8,442 bases of DNA from Paramuribaculum sp. (GTDB lineage: Bacteria > Bacteroidota > Bacteroidia > Bacteroidales > Muribaculaceae): NCBI GenBank assembly GCA_029051835.1, contig JAIDKJ010000055.1, positions 1 through 8,442 of the forward strand, given 5' to 3'. The translations under genes and the position numbers were made by a program. The notes under the pieces were generated by a model. That model saw only the letters and a program-made list of their open reading frames with translations, had not been told where the DNA came from and ran no database searches. This document shows, piece after piece, positions 1 through 7,213 of the stretch (positions are counted from its first letter, which is position 1; the number at the start of each line of letters is the position of its first letter).

Positions 1-123
1 ATTTTCGGCCTGGCGCGGGGGCGCGGTGATGTTTAAAAGACACATAAATTCCCCCCATAAAACCCCGCGGGGGGTGCCCCCCCGTGGATCGGCACACCGC
101 TCAGGTGTTTTATTTCGGTGCTA
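1..123. other. Non-coding left edge downstream of secDF
   Basis: No gene is supported here. The plus strand is briefly open at the very edge: one frame ends in a TAA at 34-36 and could be the tail of a gene entering from the left, but about eleven codons are too few to judge. The stretch is marked by homopolymer G/C runs (C at 51-56, 63-66 and 77-83; G at 69-74) and contains the probable secDF terminator, listed separately. A second small stem, ACACC at 94-98 with GGTGT at 104-108 followed by TTTT, reads as a weak plus-strand terminator candidate. Confidence 0.4.
59..87 (-). terminator. Probable rho-independent terminator of secDF
   Basis: Read on the minus strand, transcription leaving secDF (stop at 124-126) meets a very stable GC hairpin about 37 bases downstream. 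Positions 78-87 pair with 65-74 over ten base pairs, with one imperfect pair (67/85) and a three-base loop at 75-77. Two Gs and then four Ts (62-59) follow. The stem is almost entirely G and C, so it should fold strongly. The T tract is short, as is common for Bacteroidota terminators. The plus strand gives the same hairpin without an adjacent T tract, so the minus orientation is preferred. Confidence 0.6.
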
Positions 124-3027
124 TCAGGCCTTCACCGCAGCATTGCGGGTCTTGCCCTGACGCTTCTCGGTGAGGTAGGCCACCGGCGATGCCACGAAGA
201 TTGTGGCGCATGTGCCGATTACCACGCCGAAGATCATCGCGAAGGTGAACGAGCGGATTGCGTCGCCGCCAAGGATGAAGATGCACAGCAGCACGAGCAG
301 TGTCGAGCCGGAGGTCATCAGTGTACGTCCGAGAGTGGAGTTGATCGAATTGTTGATGTTGGTGTAGAAATCCTGTTTCGGATACAGACCGACGTTTTCA
401 CGCACACGGTCAAACACTACCACCGTATCGTTGATCTGATAGCCGATCACGGTCAGTATGGCCGCTATGAACGACTGGTCGATCTCCATCGCGAAGGGGA
501 ACACTCCGTAGAATATCGAGTAGAAGCCGATGATGGTGAACGCTGTGAACGCCACGGCTGCCAGAGCGCCTACGGAGAAGGCGATGTTGTGGAAACGGAT
601 CAGGATGTAGAGGAACATCGCTATCAGCGACAGAAGCACGGCTATTACGGCGTCGGTGCGCATGTCGTTGGCCACGGTCGGGCCTACCTTCTGCGAGCTG
701 ATGATGCCCACGGCCTCGTTGGTGGTCGAGAAGTCCTGGAGGCTCATCGAGCCGATCTCGTTCTTGAGTCCGTTGTAGAGTATGCCGGTGATCTCGTCGT
801 CGACGTTCGGATCATCGCTGTCGATGCGGTAGTTGGTCGAGATACGCACCTTGGTGTCGTCGTCGATGGTGATCACCGACACCTGAGCGCCGTCAAACAG
901 CGGAGCGAGCGATGCCTGCAGCTCGTGGGTCTTTACCGGATGATCGAACTGCACCACGTAGTTGCGGCCACCCGAGAAGTCGATGCCCTGGTTGAGGCCG
1001 CGCATGAAGAACGAGCCGATCACCACTGCGATGATGGCCAGGCAGGCTATGAAGCTTGCGCGACGGGTGCCAAGGAAGTCGAAGTGGGCGCCTACGAACA
1101 TGCGCTTCGAGAGCGGGGTGGTGAATGTCAGATTCTGGAACGCACGCGATTTCTCGCCGATGATAAATACCAGACGGGTGAGGTAGACTGCCGTGAAGAA
1201 CGAGCAGATGATACCGATGATCAGCGTGGTGGCGAAGCCCTTGATCGGGCCGGTGCCGTAGAGAAGGAGTATCACACCGGTGATCACCGACGTCAGGTTG
1301 GAGTCGAAGATCGCCGAGAATGCGTTGCTGTAACCGTCGGCTATGGCCATGCGCACGCTCTTGCCGGCGCGGAGTTCCTCCTTGGTGCGCTCGAAGATGA
1401 GCACGTTGGCGTCGACCGCCATACCCAGAGCGAGCACTATACCTGCTATGCCCGAGAGGGTGAGCACCGCCTGGAACGAGGCGAGGATGCCGAAGGTGAA
1501 GAAGAGGTTGAAGATCAGGCCGAGGTTGGCGATCAGGCCGGGGATCACGCCGTAGATGGCCATCATGAAGATCATCAGCAGCACGAGAGCCACGATGAAC
1601 GACATGAAGCCGTCCTCGATCGCTTTCTGGCCGAGCGACGGACCGATGACGGTGTCGGAGATGATGTCGACCTTGGCAGCCATCTTACCGCTCTTGAGCA
1701 CGTTGGCAAGGTCTTTGGCTTCGTCGGTGGTGAAGTTGCCGGTGATCGACGAGCGTCCGCCCTCGATCACGTTGTTGACGCGGGGAGCGGAGTATACCTG
1801 TCCGTCAAGCACTATGGCCACCTGCTTCTCGATGTTGGCGGCGGTGATGCGGGCCCACTGGCGGGCTGCGTCGGGCTTCATGTTCATCGACACGTAGTTG
1901 CCGCCCTGCATCTGGTCAAACTCGCTGCTTGCCGAGGTGACAACGTCGCCCGAAAGAGCCGGACGGCCGTTGGCTGTCTTCAGCGCCACGAGTGTGTAGA
2001 GGTCCACGCGGCGGGTTGCGCCGGTGGCTGTGTCGTTGGCTTCCATTGTCTCGGGCTTCACTTCCCACGCCAGCTTCACGTTGGAGGGGAGCAGGCGGCG
2101 TGCGGCCGGCGAGGCTATGATGGAGTCGATGGCGGCGCGGTTGGCTGCTACGGCAGTACCCACCATGATCGGGTTGTAGGGGTTGACGGTGTGCACGAAG
2201 TAGTCGAGCAGGCCGCGGCCGTCGCCGGTCGAGTCGGCGCGTCCGAGAGCGGTCAGCTCCATCAGCGAGCCCTGGAATTCGCTGGCCGGGAGAGTTTCGT
2301 AGAACTCGAGGTTGGCCGACGATTTGAGAAGCTCTTTCACGCGGTCATGCTCTTTCACGCCCGGAAGCTCGAGCAGTATCTGGCCGTCCTTTTCAAGCTC
2401 CTGGATGTTGGGAGCCACGACGCCAAACTGGTCGATACGGTTGCGGAGTACGTTGGTCGACGAGCTGACGCGGTCCTTCACTTCCTGCTTCAGGGCTGCT
2501 TCGGCTGCCTCATAGCTGTCGCCGCGCTTCACCTGATCCTTGAACACTACCGAAAGGTCGCCCTGAGGGTCGAGCTTGCGGTACTGCTGGCAGAAGATGC
2601 TCACGTAGTCGTTGCTGCGTGTCGCCTTCACCACGGAGTCGGTCTGCGCTATGGCTGTCTCGAAGTAGGGGTTGCCATCGGCGTTGGCCATCGAGCGGAG
2701 TATGTCGGGCACCGACACCTGCAGCGTCACGTTCATGCCGCCCTTGAGGTCGAGGCCCAGGCCTACGCCGAGTTTCTGAACTTCGGCGAAGGTGTAGCCG
2801 AGATAGACTTTCTCTCTGGAAATCGAATCGATATAGCTCTTGTAAGCCATTCGGTAACTGTCGGAATTGACGCCTGCGCTGCCTGCCACGCTGGTCGCAT
2901 AAGCCTCGGCCTTGTCCTCATGATGGTTGGTCACCAGAGTGAAGGAGATGTAGAAGAGGCAAATGAGCACCAGGAAGATGGCGATGACACCGGCCACGAC
3001 GCTTCCTAATTTTCCTTTGCTTTGCAT
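124..3027 (-). CDS. secDF: Protein translocase subunit SecDF (fused SecD-SecF)
   Basis: This is the 967-residue inner-membrane accessory subunit of the Sec translocon, which uses the proton gradient to pull exported proteins across the membrane. The SecD half has an N-terminal membrane helix (about 8-32), the P1 signature GLDLKGG (91-97), a large periplasmic region up to about 460, and a helix bundle (about 473-625). That bundle carries GMAVDANVLIFER (535-547), whose D539 matches the conserved membrane aspartate. The SecF half starts with a helix (about 657-675), then GIDFSGG (681-687), a small periplasmic domain, and a second bundle with GYQINDTVVVFDRVREN (862-878). SecD and SecF are separate proteins in many bacteria such as E. 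coli; the fusion and a length near 1,000 residues are usual in Bacteroidota. The start is the ATG at 3027, about 55 bases below a good -7 element. There is no Shine-Dalgarno sequence. The gene appears monocistronic. The family assignment is secure. Confidence 0.97.
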   Translation of the reverse strand: MQSKGKLGSVVAGVIAIFLVLICLFYISFTLVTNHHEDKAEAYATSVAGSAGVNSDSYRMAYKSYIDSISREKVYLGYTFAEVQKLGVGLGLDLKGGMNVTLQVSVPDILRSMANADGNPYFETAIAQTDSVVKATRSNDYVSIFCQQYRKLDPQGDLSVVFKDQVKRGDSYEAAEAALKQEVKDRVSSSTNVLRNRIDQFGVVAPNIQELEKDGQILLELPGVKEHDRVKELLKSSANLEFYETLPASEFQGSLMELTALGRADSTGDGRGLLDYFVHTVNPYNPIMVGTAVAANRAAIDSIIASPAARRLLPSNVKLAWEVKPETMEANDTATGATRRVDLYTLVALKTANGRPALSGDVVTSASSEFDQMQGGNYVSMNMKPDAARQWARITAANIEKQVAIVLDGQVYSAPRVNNVIEGGRSSITGNFTTDEAKDLANVLKSGKMAAKVDIISDTVIGPSLGQKAIEDGFMSFIVALVLLMIFMMAIYGVIPGLIANLGLIFNLFFTFGILASFQAVLTLSGIAGIVLALGMAVDANVLIFERTKEELRAGKSVRMAIADGYSNAFSAIFDSNLTSVITGVILLLYGTGPIKGFATTLIIGIICSFFTAVYLTRLVFIIGEKSRAFQNLTFTTPLSKRMFVGAHFDFLGTRRASFIACLAIIAVVIGSFFMRGLNQGIDFSGGRNYVVQFDHPVKTHELQASLAPLFDGAQVSVITIDDDTKVRISTNYRIDSDDPNVDDEITGILYNGLKNEIGSMSLQDFSTTNEAVGIISSQKVGPTVANDMRTDAVIAVLLSLIAMFLYILIRFHNIAFSVGALAAVAFTAFTIIGFYSIFYGVFPFAMEIDQSFIAAILTVIGYQINDTVVVFDRVRENVGLYPKQDFYTNINNSINSTLGRTLMTSGSTLLVLLCIFILGGDAIRSFTFAMIFGVVIGTCATIFVASPVAYLTEKRQGKTRNAAVKA

Positions 3028-3081
3028 TGTGATAAAAAGTATGGATTAATGTTATTTTTAATGTGCAAGTGTTTCAGCTTG

Positions 3082-3089
3082 CAAAGATA
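3082..3089 (-). promoter_or_regulatory. secDF promoter, -7 element TATCTTTG
   Basis: On the minus strand this octamer is a perfect match to the Bacteroidota -7 consensus TAnnTTTG. It lies about 55 bases upstream of the secDF ATG, giving an inferred leader of roughly 50 nucleotides that is AT-rich and contains no ATG. I see no clear TTTG -33 box at the expected 19-21 base spacing, so the upstream element is weak or absent. A five-base inverted repeat (GCAAG at 3065-3069, CTTGC at 3078-3082) overlaps the end of the element and may be chance. Confidence 0.65.
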
Positions 3090-3193
3090 CGACTTCTTTT
3101 TCAATTACTCCGCTTATTGCAGGCTGATTTTCGGCTCCCGGAGCGCAAATTGGGGTCGATTGCCTGTGTCGGAGGTGTTCTCTGAGATTTCAA

Positions 3194-3233
3194 ATGCCCC
3201 CGGCCGGGCTTCGGTGCTTGCGGTCGGGGGCAT
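3194..3233 (-). terminator. Terminator-like hairpin after the kinase gene
   Basis: ATGCCCCCGGCCG at 3194-3206 is complementary to CGGTCGGGGGCAT at 3221-3233, a 13-base stem with one imperfect pair and a 14-base loop. It begins about 25 bases after the stop of the minus-strand kinase gene and lies upstream of the secDF promoter, the right place to separate the two transcription units. On the minus strand it is followed by TTTGAAATC, so the T tract is poor. A factor-assisted or processing role is possible. Confidence 0.6.
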
Positions 3234-3258
3234 GGTGTTGTGTGTATGTCGGCGTGGA

Positions 3259-4350
3259 TCAGCCGAGTTGTTCGGCTATGAACCGGTGCATTTCGGGTGT
3301 GTGGGCCTCTACGCTCTGCAGGAGCTTGAACTGGTTGCGTGTGCGCACCAGGTTGTGGTCGGGATACTTGATCTTGTAGTATGTGTCGCCGTTGATGTAG
3401 TCGGTCAGGAAGCGGACGGCCTGCATGTAGGGGAAGAGGGCGGCGGCGTAGGGGAGGTTTTCGATCTCGGCGGGGGTGAGGAAGCTGCGGGCCGACGAGA
3501 GATAGCCTTCGGTGAAGGCGCGGAATATATCCATGTTGAACTCCACGTGGTCTATGTCGGGGTCATCCTCGGCCAGGGTGTTGGCGGCGGTGCGCAGGAA
3601 GTCGCCGTAGTCGCTGAATATGTAGCTCGGCATCACGGTGTCGAGGTCGATCACGCAGAGGATGTTGCCCTCGTGGTCAAACATCATGTTGTTGACCTTC
3701 GTGTCGCAGTGGCATATGCGTTTGGGCAGCTTGCCTTCGCGGTGGAGCTGTTCGGCGCGGCACATCGTGTCGGCGCGTTTCTCCAGTTCGTCGAGCAGGG
3801 GCTTCACTTCGGCCACTCGTCCTTCGGGGTCGGCCTCCACGGCGTCGTGGAGCTGCTTGAGGCGGAATTCCATGTTGTGGAAGTCGGGAATGCTCTCTTT
3901 CAGCTCTTTGTCGATGTCGACGAGCATGGCCTGGAAGTGGCCGAATGCTTTGCCGGCGTTGCGCGACGACTCCGGATTGACGGCTTCGAAGGTTTCGGCG
4001 TCGGGTATGAACACCATCATGCGCCAGTAGCACTCTCCGTCGAAGAAGTAGAGTTTGCCGTCGGCGGTGTTGGTTACGAAGGTGAGCACCTTGCGGTCAA
4101 TGTCGCTTTCACCCGCTTTTTCAAGCTTGCTGCGGATGTGGCCGGTGACGGCGGCTATGTTGTCCATCAGCACGTCGACGTTGGTGAATATGTGGTGGTT
4201 GATGCGCTGCAGCACGTAGTCGGGGGCGTCCGTTTCCTCGGTGCGAACGATATAGGTGTCGTTGATGAGTCCGTTGCCGAGAGGCTTCACGGAGTTGACA
4301 GTGCCTTTTACGGCGAAATGCTTCACTACGGTCTTGAGAAGTCTTTCCAT
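3259..4350 (-). CDS. APH/choline-kinase-fold phosphotransferase, probable sugar (N-acetylhexosamine-type) kinase
   Basis: This 363-residue cytoplasmic kinase has the aminoglycoside phosphotransferase/choline kinase fold. The N-lobe holds a glycine-rich nucleotide loop, LGNGLINDTYIV (24-35), and a YVLQRIN strand (45-51). The C-lobe holds the catalytic loop HCDTKVNN (214-221, predicted base D216) and the metal-binding motif VIDLDTVMP (233-241, probably D235), followed by DYGD (247-250). From recollection of the family, these motif variants are typical of the gut-anaerobe branch that includes N-acetylhexosamine 1-kinases and proteins once labelled mucin desulfatase (MdsC-like). A sugar substrate is therefore more likely than an antibiotic, but it is unproven. 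The frame stays open far upstream through the divergent regulator gene. The ATG at 4350 is chosen because it follows a promoter and starts the conserved region. The gene appears monocistronic and diverges from the regulator operon. Confidence 0.85.
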   Translation of the reverse strand: MERLLKTVVKHFAVKGTVNSVKPLGNGLINDTYIVRTEETDAPDYVLQRINHHIFTNVDVLMDNIAAVTGHIRSKLEKAGESDIDRKVLTFVTNTADGKLYFFDGECYWRMMVFIPDAETFEAVNPESSRNAGKAFGHFQAMLVDIDKELKESIPDFHNMEFRLKQLHDAVEADPEGRVAEVKPLLDELEKRADTMCRAEQLHREGKLPKRICHCDTKVNNMMFDHEGNILCVIDLDTVMPSYIFSDYGDFLRTAANTLAEDDPDIDHVEFNMDIFRAFTEGYLSSARSFLTPAEIENLPYAAALFPYMQAVRFLTDYINGDTYYKIKYPDHNLVRTRNQFKLLQSVEAHTPEMHRFIAEQLG

Positions 4351-4383
4351 TGAGATTCGAGGTTTTTGTGTTGAATGTTTCCG

Positions 4384-4391
4384 CAAAGTTA
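4384..4391 (-). promoter_or_regulatory. Kinase gene promoter, -7 element TAACTTTG
   Basis: On the minus strand this is an exact TAnnTTTG match, 33 bases upstream of the kinase ATG at 4350. It implies a leader of about 25-30 nucleotides without a Shine-Dalgarno sequence. The -33 region has only TG-rich sequence (GGTGTG about 17-20 bases upstream), so that box is weak. The element supports the short start and argues against the upstream extension of the frame. Confidence 0.6.
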
Positions 4392-4478
4392 GCGAAAAAT
4401 TCGGATTGCACACCCATATTTTGTCGCTTTGCTTGCCTGTGCGGCGCGACAACTCTGTGGCGGTTGCGTTTTTTTCGC

Positions 4479-4486
4479 TATTTTTG
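4479..4486 (+). promoter_or_regulatory. Regulator-kinase operon promoter, -7 element TATTTTTG
   Basis: This is an exact TAnnTTTG match on the plus strand, 21 bases before the ATG at 4508. A TGTG at 4456-4459 sits 19 bases upstream and could serve as a degenerate -33 box. The expected leader is only about 15 nucleotides. The promoter looks like the housekeeping class. No -24/-12 (TGGC-N8-TTGC-like) sigma-54 site was seen here, so the operon is probably not itself sigma-54 dependent. The element lies 88 bases from the opposing kinase-gene element, making this a true divergent regulatory region. Confidence 0.6.
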
Positions 4487-4507
4487 CCGTTGAAAAAATA
4501 TTGCTTT

Positions 4508-5842
4508 ATGATACTGATAGTCGACGACGATAAATCCGTCAGGCTCTCGCTGAGTCTTCTGTTGCGCAGTGCCGGCCATGAAACAGCAGTGGCGGCCTCG
4601 CCCGAAGAGGCGCTGGAGTCGCTGCGGGCCGCGCGTCCCGATCTGGTGGTGATGGATATGAATTTTTCCGTGTCGTTCACTTCCGGACAGGAGGGGCTGG
4701 AGTTGCTGCAGCGCTTCAAGGTGCTGGCTCCCGAAGTGCCGGTGATACTGATCACTGCGTGGGGCAGTATCGACCTGGCCGTTGAGGGAATGAGGCTCGG
4801 CGCTTTCGATTTCGTCACCAAGCCGTGGCAGCCCCACGCCATGCTGCAGCGGGTGGCTACGGCCCTGGAACTTAACAGCGGCCGGCACCCTGTGGAGGGC
4901 GTGCTGATCCGCGACGGCATCATCGGCAACAGCCGGGGGCTTGAGGAGGTGCTGCAGACTGTCGGCAGGGTGGCGTCCACCGATGCGCCTGTGCTGATAC
5001 TCGGCGAGAACGGCACAGGCAAGGAGCTGATAGCCCGCGCTATCCATGCCAATAGCCGGCGTGCGTCGGCGCCGTTCGTCACTGTCAATCTCGGCGGTAT
5101 CTCGCGCTCGCTTTTCGAGAGCGAGATGTTCGGCCATGTCAAGGGGGCGTTCACCGGGGCGGTCACTTCGCGCAAGGGGCGTTTCGCCATGGCCGACGGC
5201 GGCACGATCTTTCTCGACGAGATCGGCGAGCTCGATCCCGGTTCGCAGGTCAAGCTGCTTCGCGTGCTTCAGGAGCACACCTACGAGGCGCTCGGCGACA
5301 GTGCCACACGGCGCACCGATGTCCGTGTGGTCTGTGCCACCAACGCCGATCTGCCGCGAATGGTGGCCGAGGGGACATTTCGCGAGGATCTGTTCTATCG
5401 TATCAATCTTATCACGCTCCACATCCCGGCGCTGCGCCAGAGGCTCGACGACATACCGTTGCTTGCCGACTGGTTTGTCAGGCAGTATGCCGAGCGAACG
5501 GGGACGCGTCCGCGACGGCTGACCGATGCTGCCAGGCGGTGGCTCCAGACCTGTCGCTTCCCGGGCAATATCCGCGAACTGCGCAATATGGTGGAGCGGG
5601 CAGTCATAGTCTGCGATACTCCCGAGATAGGGCCTGAAACGTTTGCCGCACTGGCGTCCGAAAGCGTCGGTCAGGCTGAGCCGTCGGCACCCGTGGGCGG
5701 TGCGAGGCTCGGCGAAATGGAGCGCGCTGCGGTGGCCGAGGCCATTTCGGCGGCCGGAGGCAATCTGTCGCTTGCCGCTTCGTCGCTTGGACTGTCGAGG
5801 CAGGCTCTTTACCGTCGGATGGAAAAATACGGACTCAAATGA
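4508..5842 (+). CDS. Sigma-54-dependent response regulator, NtrC family
   Basis: This 444-residue activator has three domains. The receiver (1-120) has acidic residues D6/D7, phospho-acceptor D50, T83 and K105. The AAA+ sigma-54 interaction domain (about 135-365) has Walker A GENGTGKE (166-173), an intact sigma-54 contact loop GAFTGA (213-218), Walker B TIFLDEIGEL (233-242), the arginine-finger region FREDLFYRIN (291-300) and sensor II PGNIRELRN (352-360). A Fis-type helix-turn-helix occupies about 402-443. All catalytic residues are present, so it should remodel sigma-54 RNA polymerase in response to phosphorylation. The loop after D50 is longer than in NtrC and lacks the usual Met-Pro. The frame is open upstream to 4256, but the receiver starts exactly at the ATG at 4508, downstream of the promoter. 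It overlaps the kinase gene by ATGA, so the two are probably translationally coupled. Targets are unknown. Confidence 0.93.
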   Translation: MILIVDDDKSVRLSLSLLLRSAGHETAVAASPEEALESLRAARPDLVVMDMNFSVSFTSGQEGLELLQRFKVLAPEVPVILITAWGSIDLAVEGMRLGAFDFVTKPWQPHAMLQRVATALELNSGRHPVEGVLIRDGIIGNSRGLEEVLQTVGRVASTDAPVLILGENGTGKELIARAIHANSRRASAPFVTVNLGGISRSLFESEMFGHVKGAFTGAVTSRKGRFAMADGGTIFLDEIGELDPGSQVKLLRVLQEHTYEALGDSATRRTDVRVVCATNADLPRMVAEGTFREDLFYRINLITLHIPALRQRLDDIPLLADWFVRQYAERTGTRPRRLTDAARRWLQTCRFPGNIRELRNMVERAVIVCDTPEIGPETFAALASESVGQAEPSAPVGGARLGEMERAAVAEAISAAGGNLSLAASSLGLSRQALYRRMEKYGLK

Positions 5843-7149
5843 AATCATCCTGGATCTTTTCGGTGCTCGCGCTGGCCGTGCTGGCCGTCGATTTCCTCTG
5901 GATCGTTCCTCTGGTGGGCGATTCGGGCATAGTGTGGGCCGATCTCTGGTGGCGTCTTCTGCTGGCCGTGGCGCCCATAGTGCTGCTCATATTGCTTTAT
6001 GGCACTATGATAAAACCTGTCAATGCCGTGGTCAATGGCATGGATCTGCTCCGAGGTCAGGATTTCAGCACCCGTCTGGCGCGTGTAGGGCAGCCCGATG
6101 CCGATACCCTCGTGGGGGTGTTCAATTCGATGATGGACCGTCTGAAAAACGAGCGCCTGCGCAATATGGAGCAGAGCAATCTGCTGCGGCAGATCATCGA
6201 CGTGTCGCCTATGGGGGTCGCCATTTCCGACTACGACGGGAATATAGTGGAAATGAACGGCGTGATGGCCTCCTATCTCGGTTTTAGCCGTCCGGCCGAA
6301 GCGCTTTGTTGTCGGCTTGAGGATATTGACTCGCCGCTTGCCGTGGCGGTGTCGCGTGTCAAGCCGGGGCAGGCCGAGATACTGCGCATCGGCGACGCCA
6401 ATGTGATGCGTTGTTCGCGGCTGTGGTTTATGGACAATGGCTTCCGGCGCTCGCTTATCCTTATCGAAGAACTGACCGACGAGGTGATCCGTGCCGAGCG
6501 CGAGGCCTACGGCAGGGTGATACGCATCATATCGCATGAGGTCAACAACACTCTTACCGGAGTCGGATCCATCCTGAGTCTGATCGGGGTGTTGCCGGCC
6601 GTGAAGTCCGACGGTGTCATGGCCGAGGCCGTGGAGAGCTGTCAGGAGCGATGCCAGGGGCTTGGACGGTTTATCCGCTCCTACGCCGATGTGGTCAAGA
6701 TACCCGATGCCAACCTCCAGCCGGTAGATCTGGCCGACTCGCTGAGGTCGATATGGCCATTCCTCGAAGGCATGGCGCCCGACTCGGTGGAGATGGAGCT
6801 TCATTGCGGCGGCAGCGCGCCGGTCAAGGCCGACACCGTGCTTTTGGAACAGGTGATGGTCAATGTGGTGAAGAACGCTGTAGAGAGCATCGGCGATCGC
6901 GCCGGCGGCAAAGTGACGGTGTCGGTCGGCGGCTCGCCCGTGAGGCTTGAGGTAGCCGACAATGGCGGCGGTGTGAGTCAGGAGGCGTCGCGCCATCTGT
7001 TCACGCCCTTTTTCTCAACCAAGCCCGGCGGTCGCGGCCTCGGACTTATGTTCGTGGCCGATATACTCGACAAGCACGGCTGCACCTTCTCGTTGCGCAC
7101 CGATCCCGACGGGTCGCAGACCCGTTTCGTCGTGCAGTTTCCCCGCTGA
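5839..7149 (+). CDS. Membrane sensor histidine kinase with HAMP-like and PAS domains, partner of the upstream regulator
   Basis: This is a 436-residue sensor kinase. Two hydrophobic helices (about 4-27 and 38-58) flank an external loop of only about ten residues. A HAMP-like linker (about 57-108) and a PAS-like domain (about 112-213) follow. The dimerisation helix contains the H-box ISHEVNNTLTG, with predicted phospho-histidine H233. The ATPase domain has N-box NVVKNA (342-347), G1 DNGGG (374-378), the F-box FTPFFSTK (388-395) and G2 GGRGLGL (397-403). It resembles NtrB/NtrY-type kinases that serve sigma-54 activators, although the usual proline after the H-box HExxN is threonine. With so small an external part, the signal is probably sensed in the membrane, by the PAS domain, or through a partner protein. 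The ATG at 5839 overlaps the regulator stop by four bases. Function as the cognate kinase is inferred from this pairing. Confidence 0.92.
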   Translation: MKSSWIFSVLALAVLAVDFLWIVPLVGDSGIVWADLWWRLLLAVAPIVLLILLYGTMIKPVNAVVNGMDLLRGQDFSTRLARVGQPDADTLVGVFNSMMDRLKNERLRNMEQSNLLRQIIDVSPMGVAISDYDGNIVEMNGVMASYLGFSRPAEALCCRLEDIDSPLAVAVSRVKPGQAEILRIGDANVMRCSRLWFMDNGFRRSLILIEELTDEVIRAEREAYGRVIRIISHEVNNTLTGVGSILSLIGVLPAVKSDGVMAEAVESCQERCQGLGRFIRSYADVVKIPDANLQPVDLADSLRSIWPFLEGMAPDSVEMELHCGGSAPVKADTVLLEQVMVNVVKNAVESIGDRAGGKVTVSVGGSPVRLEVADNGGGVSQEASRHLFTPFFSTKPGGRGLGLMFVADILDKHGCTFSLRTDPDGSQTRFVVQFPR

Positions 7150-7213
7150 CGCGCCCTGACCGATGCCTCCGCCGCGCTGTGGGGTAGTGGATGTGGCCGT
7201 ACGTCGCGTAGGG
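7150..7213. other. Convergent 64-bp gap between the histidine kinase gene and rlmN
   Basis: The two stop codons face each other across 64 GC-rich bases. I see no terminator with a T tract in either direction. The only inverted repeat of note is CTGACC at 7156-7161 with GGTCAG at 7212-7217, a six-base stem with a 50-base loop that reaches into the rlmN stop codon. It is too weak to call a terminator. Confidence 0.35.

Noticed and set aside
118..3009. A 963-codon open frame on the plus strand, antisense to almost all of secDF.
   Set aside because: Its protein has no recognisable domain and is rich in His, Asp, Glu and Gly in a pattern expected from reading GC-biased codons backwards. The minus strand encodes an unmistakable SecDF with all motifs.
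3028..3081. Possible secretion-monitoring leader peptide (VemP or SecM type) ahead of secDF.
   Set aside because: The inferred leader contains no ATG and no plausible small reading frame before the secDF start.
3134..3144. Short palindrome GCTCCCGGAGC as an operator candidate.
   Set aside because: The arms are only five bases in GC-rich sequence. It is single-copy and about 45 bases upstream of the secDF -7 element. Chance is a sufficient explanation.
3259..4350. Reading the phosphotransferase as an aminoglycoside resistance gene.
   Set aside because: Only the shared kinase fold supports that. The motif variants and the chromosomal context without mobile elements favour a metabolic kinase.
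4256..4507. An upstream extension of the response regulator frame overlapping the kinase gene.
   Set aside because: The receiver domain begins directly at MILIVDDD (ATG 4508), and the probable promoter lies at 4479-4486, downstream of the extended start.
4351..5253. A 301-codon upstream extension of the kinase reading frame, antisense to the response regulator.
   Set aside because: It crosses the kinase promoter and the conserved receiver and ATPase region of the regulator. The kinase domain is complete from the ATG at 4350, so this is an open shadow frame, not a fusion.
4478..6996. Long minus-strand open frames antisense to the regulator and the histidine kinase.
   Set aside because: They encode low-complexity, His- and Arg-rich sequence with no family resemblance. 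The plus strand carries complete, motif-rich proteins.
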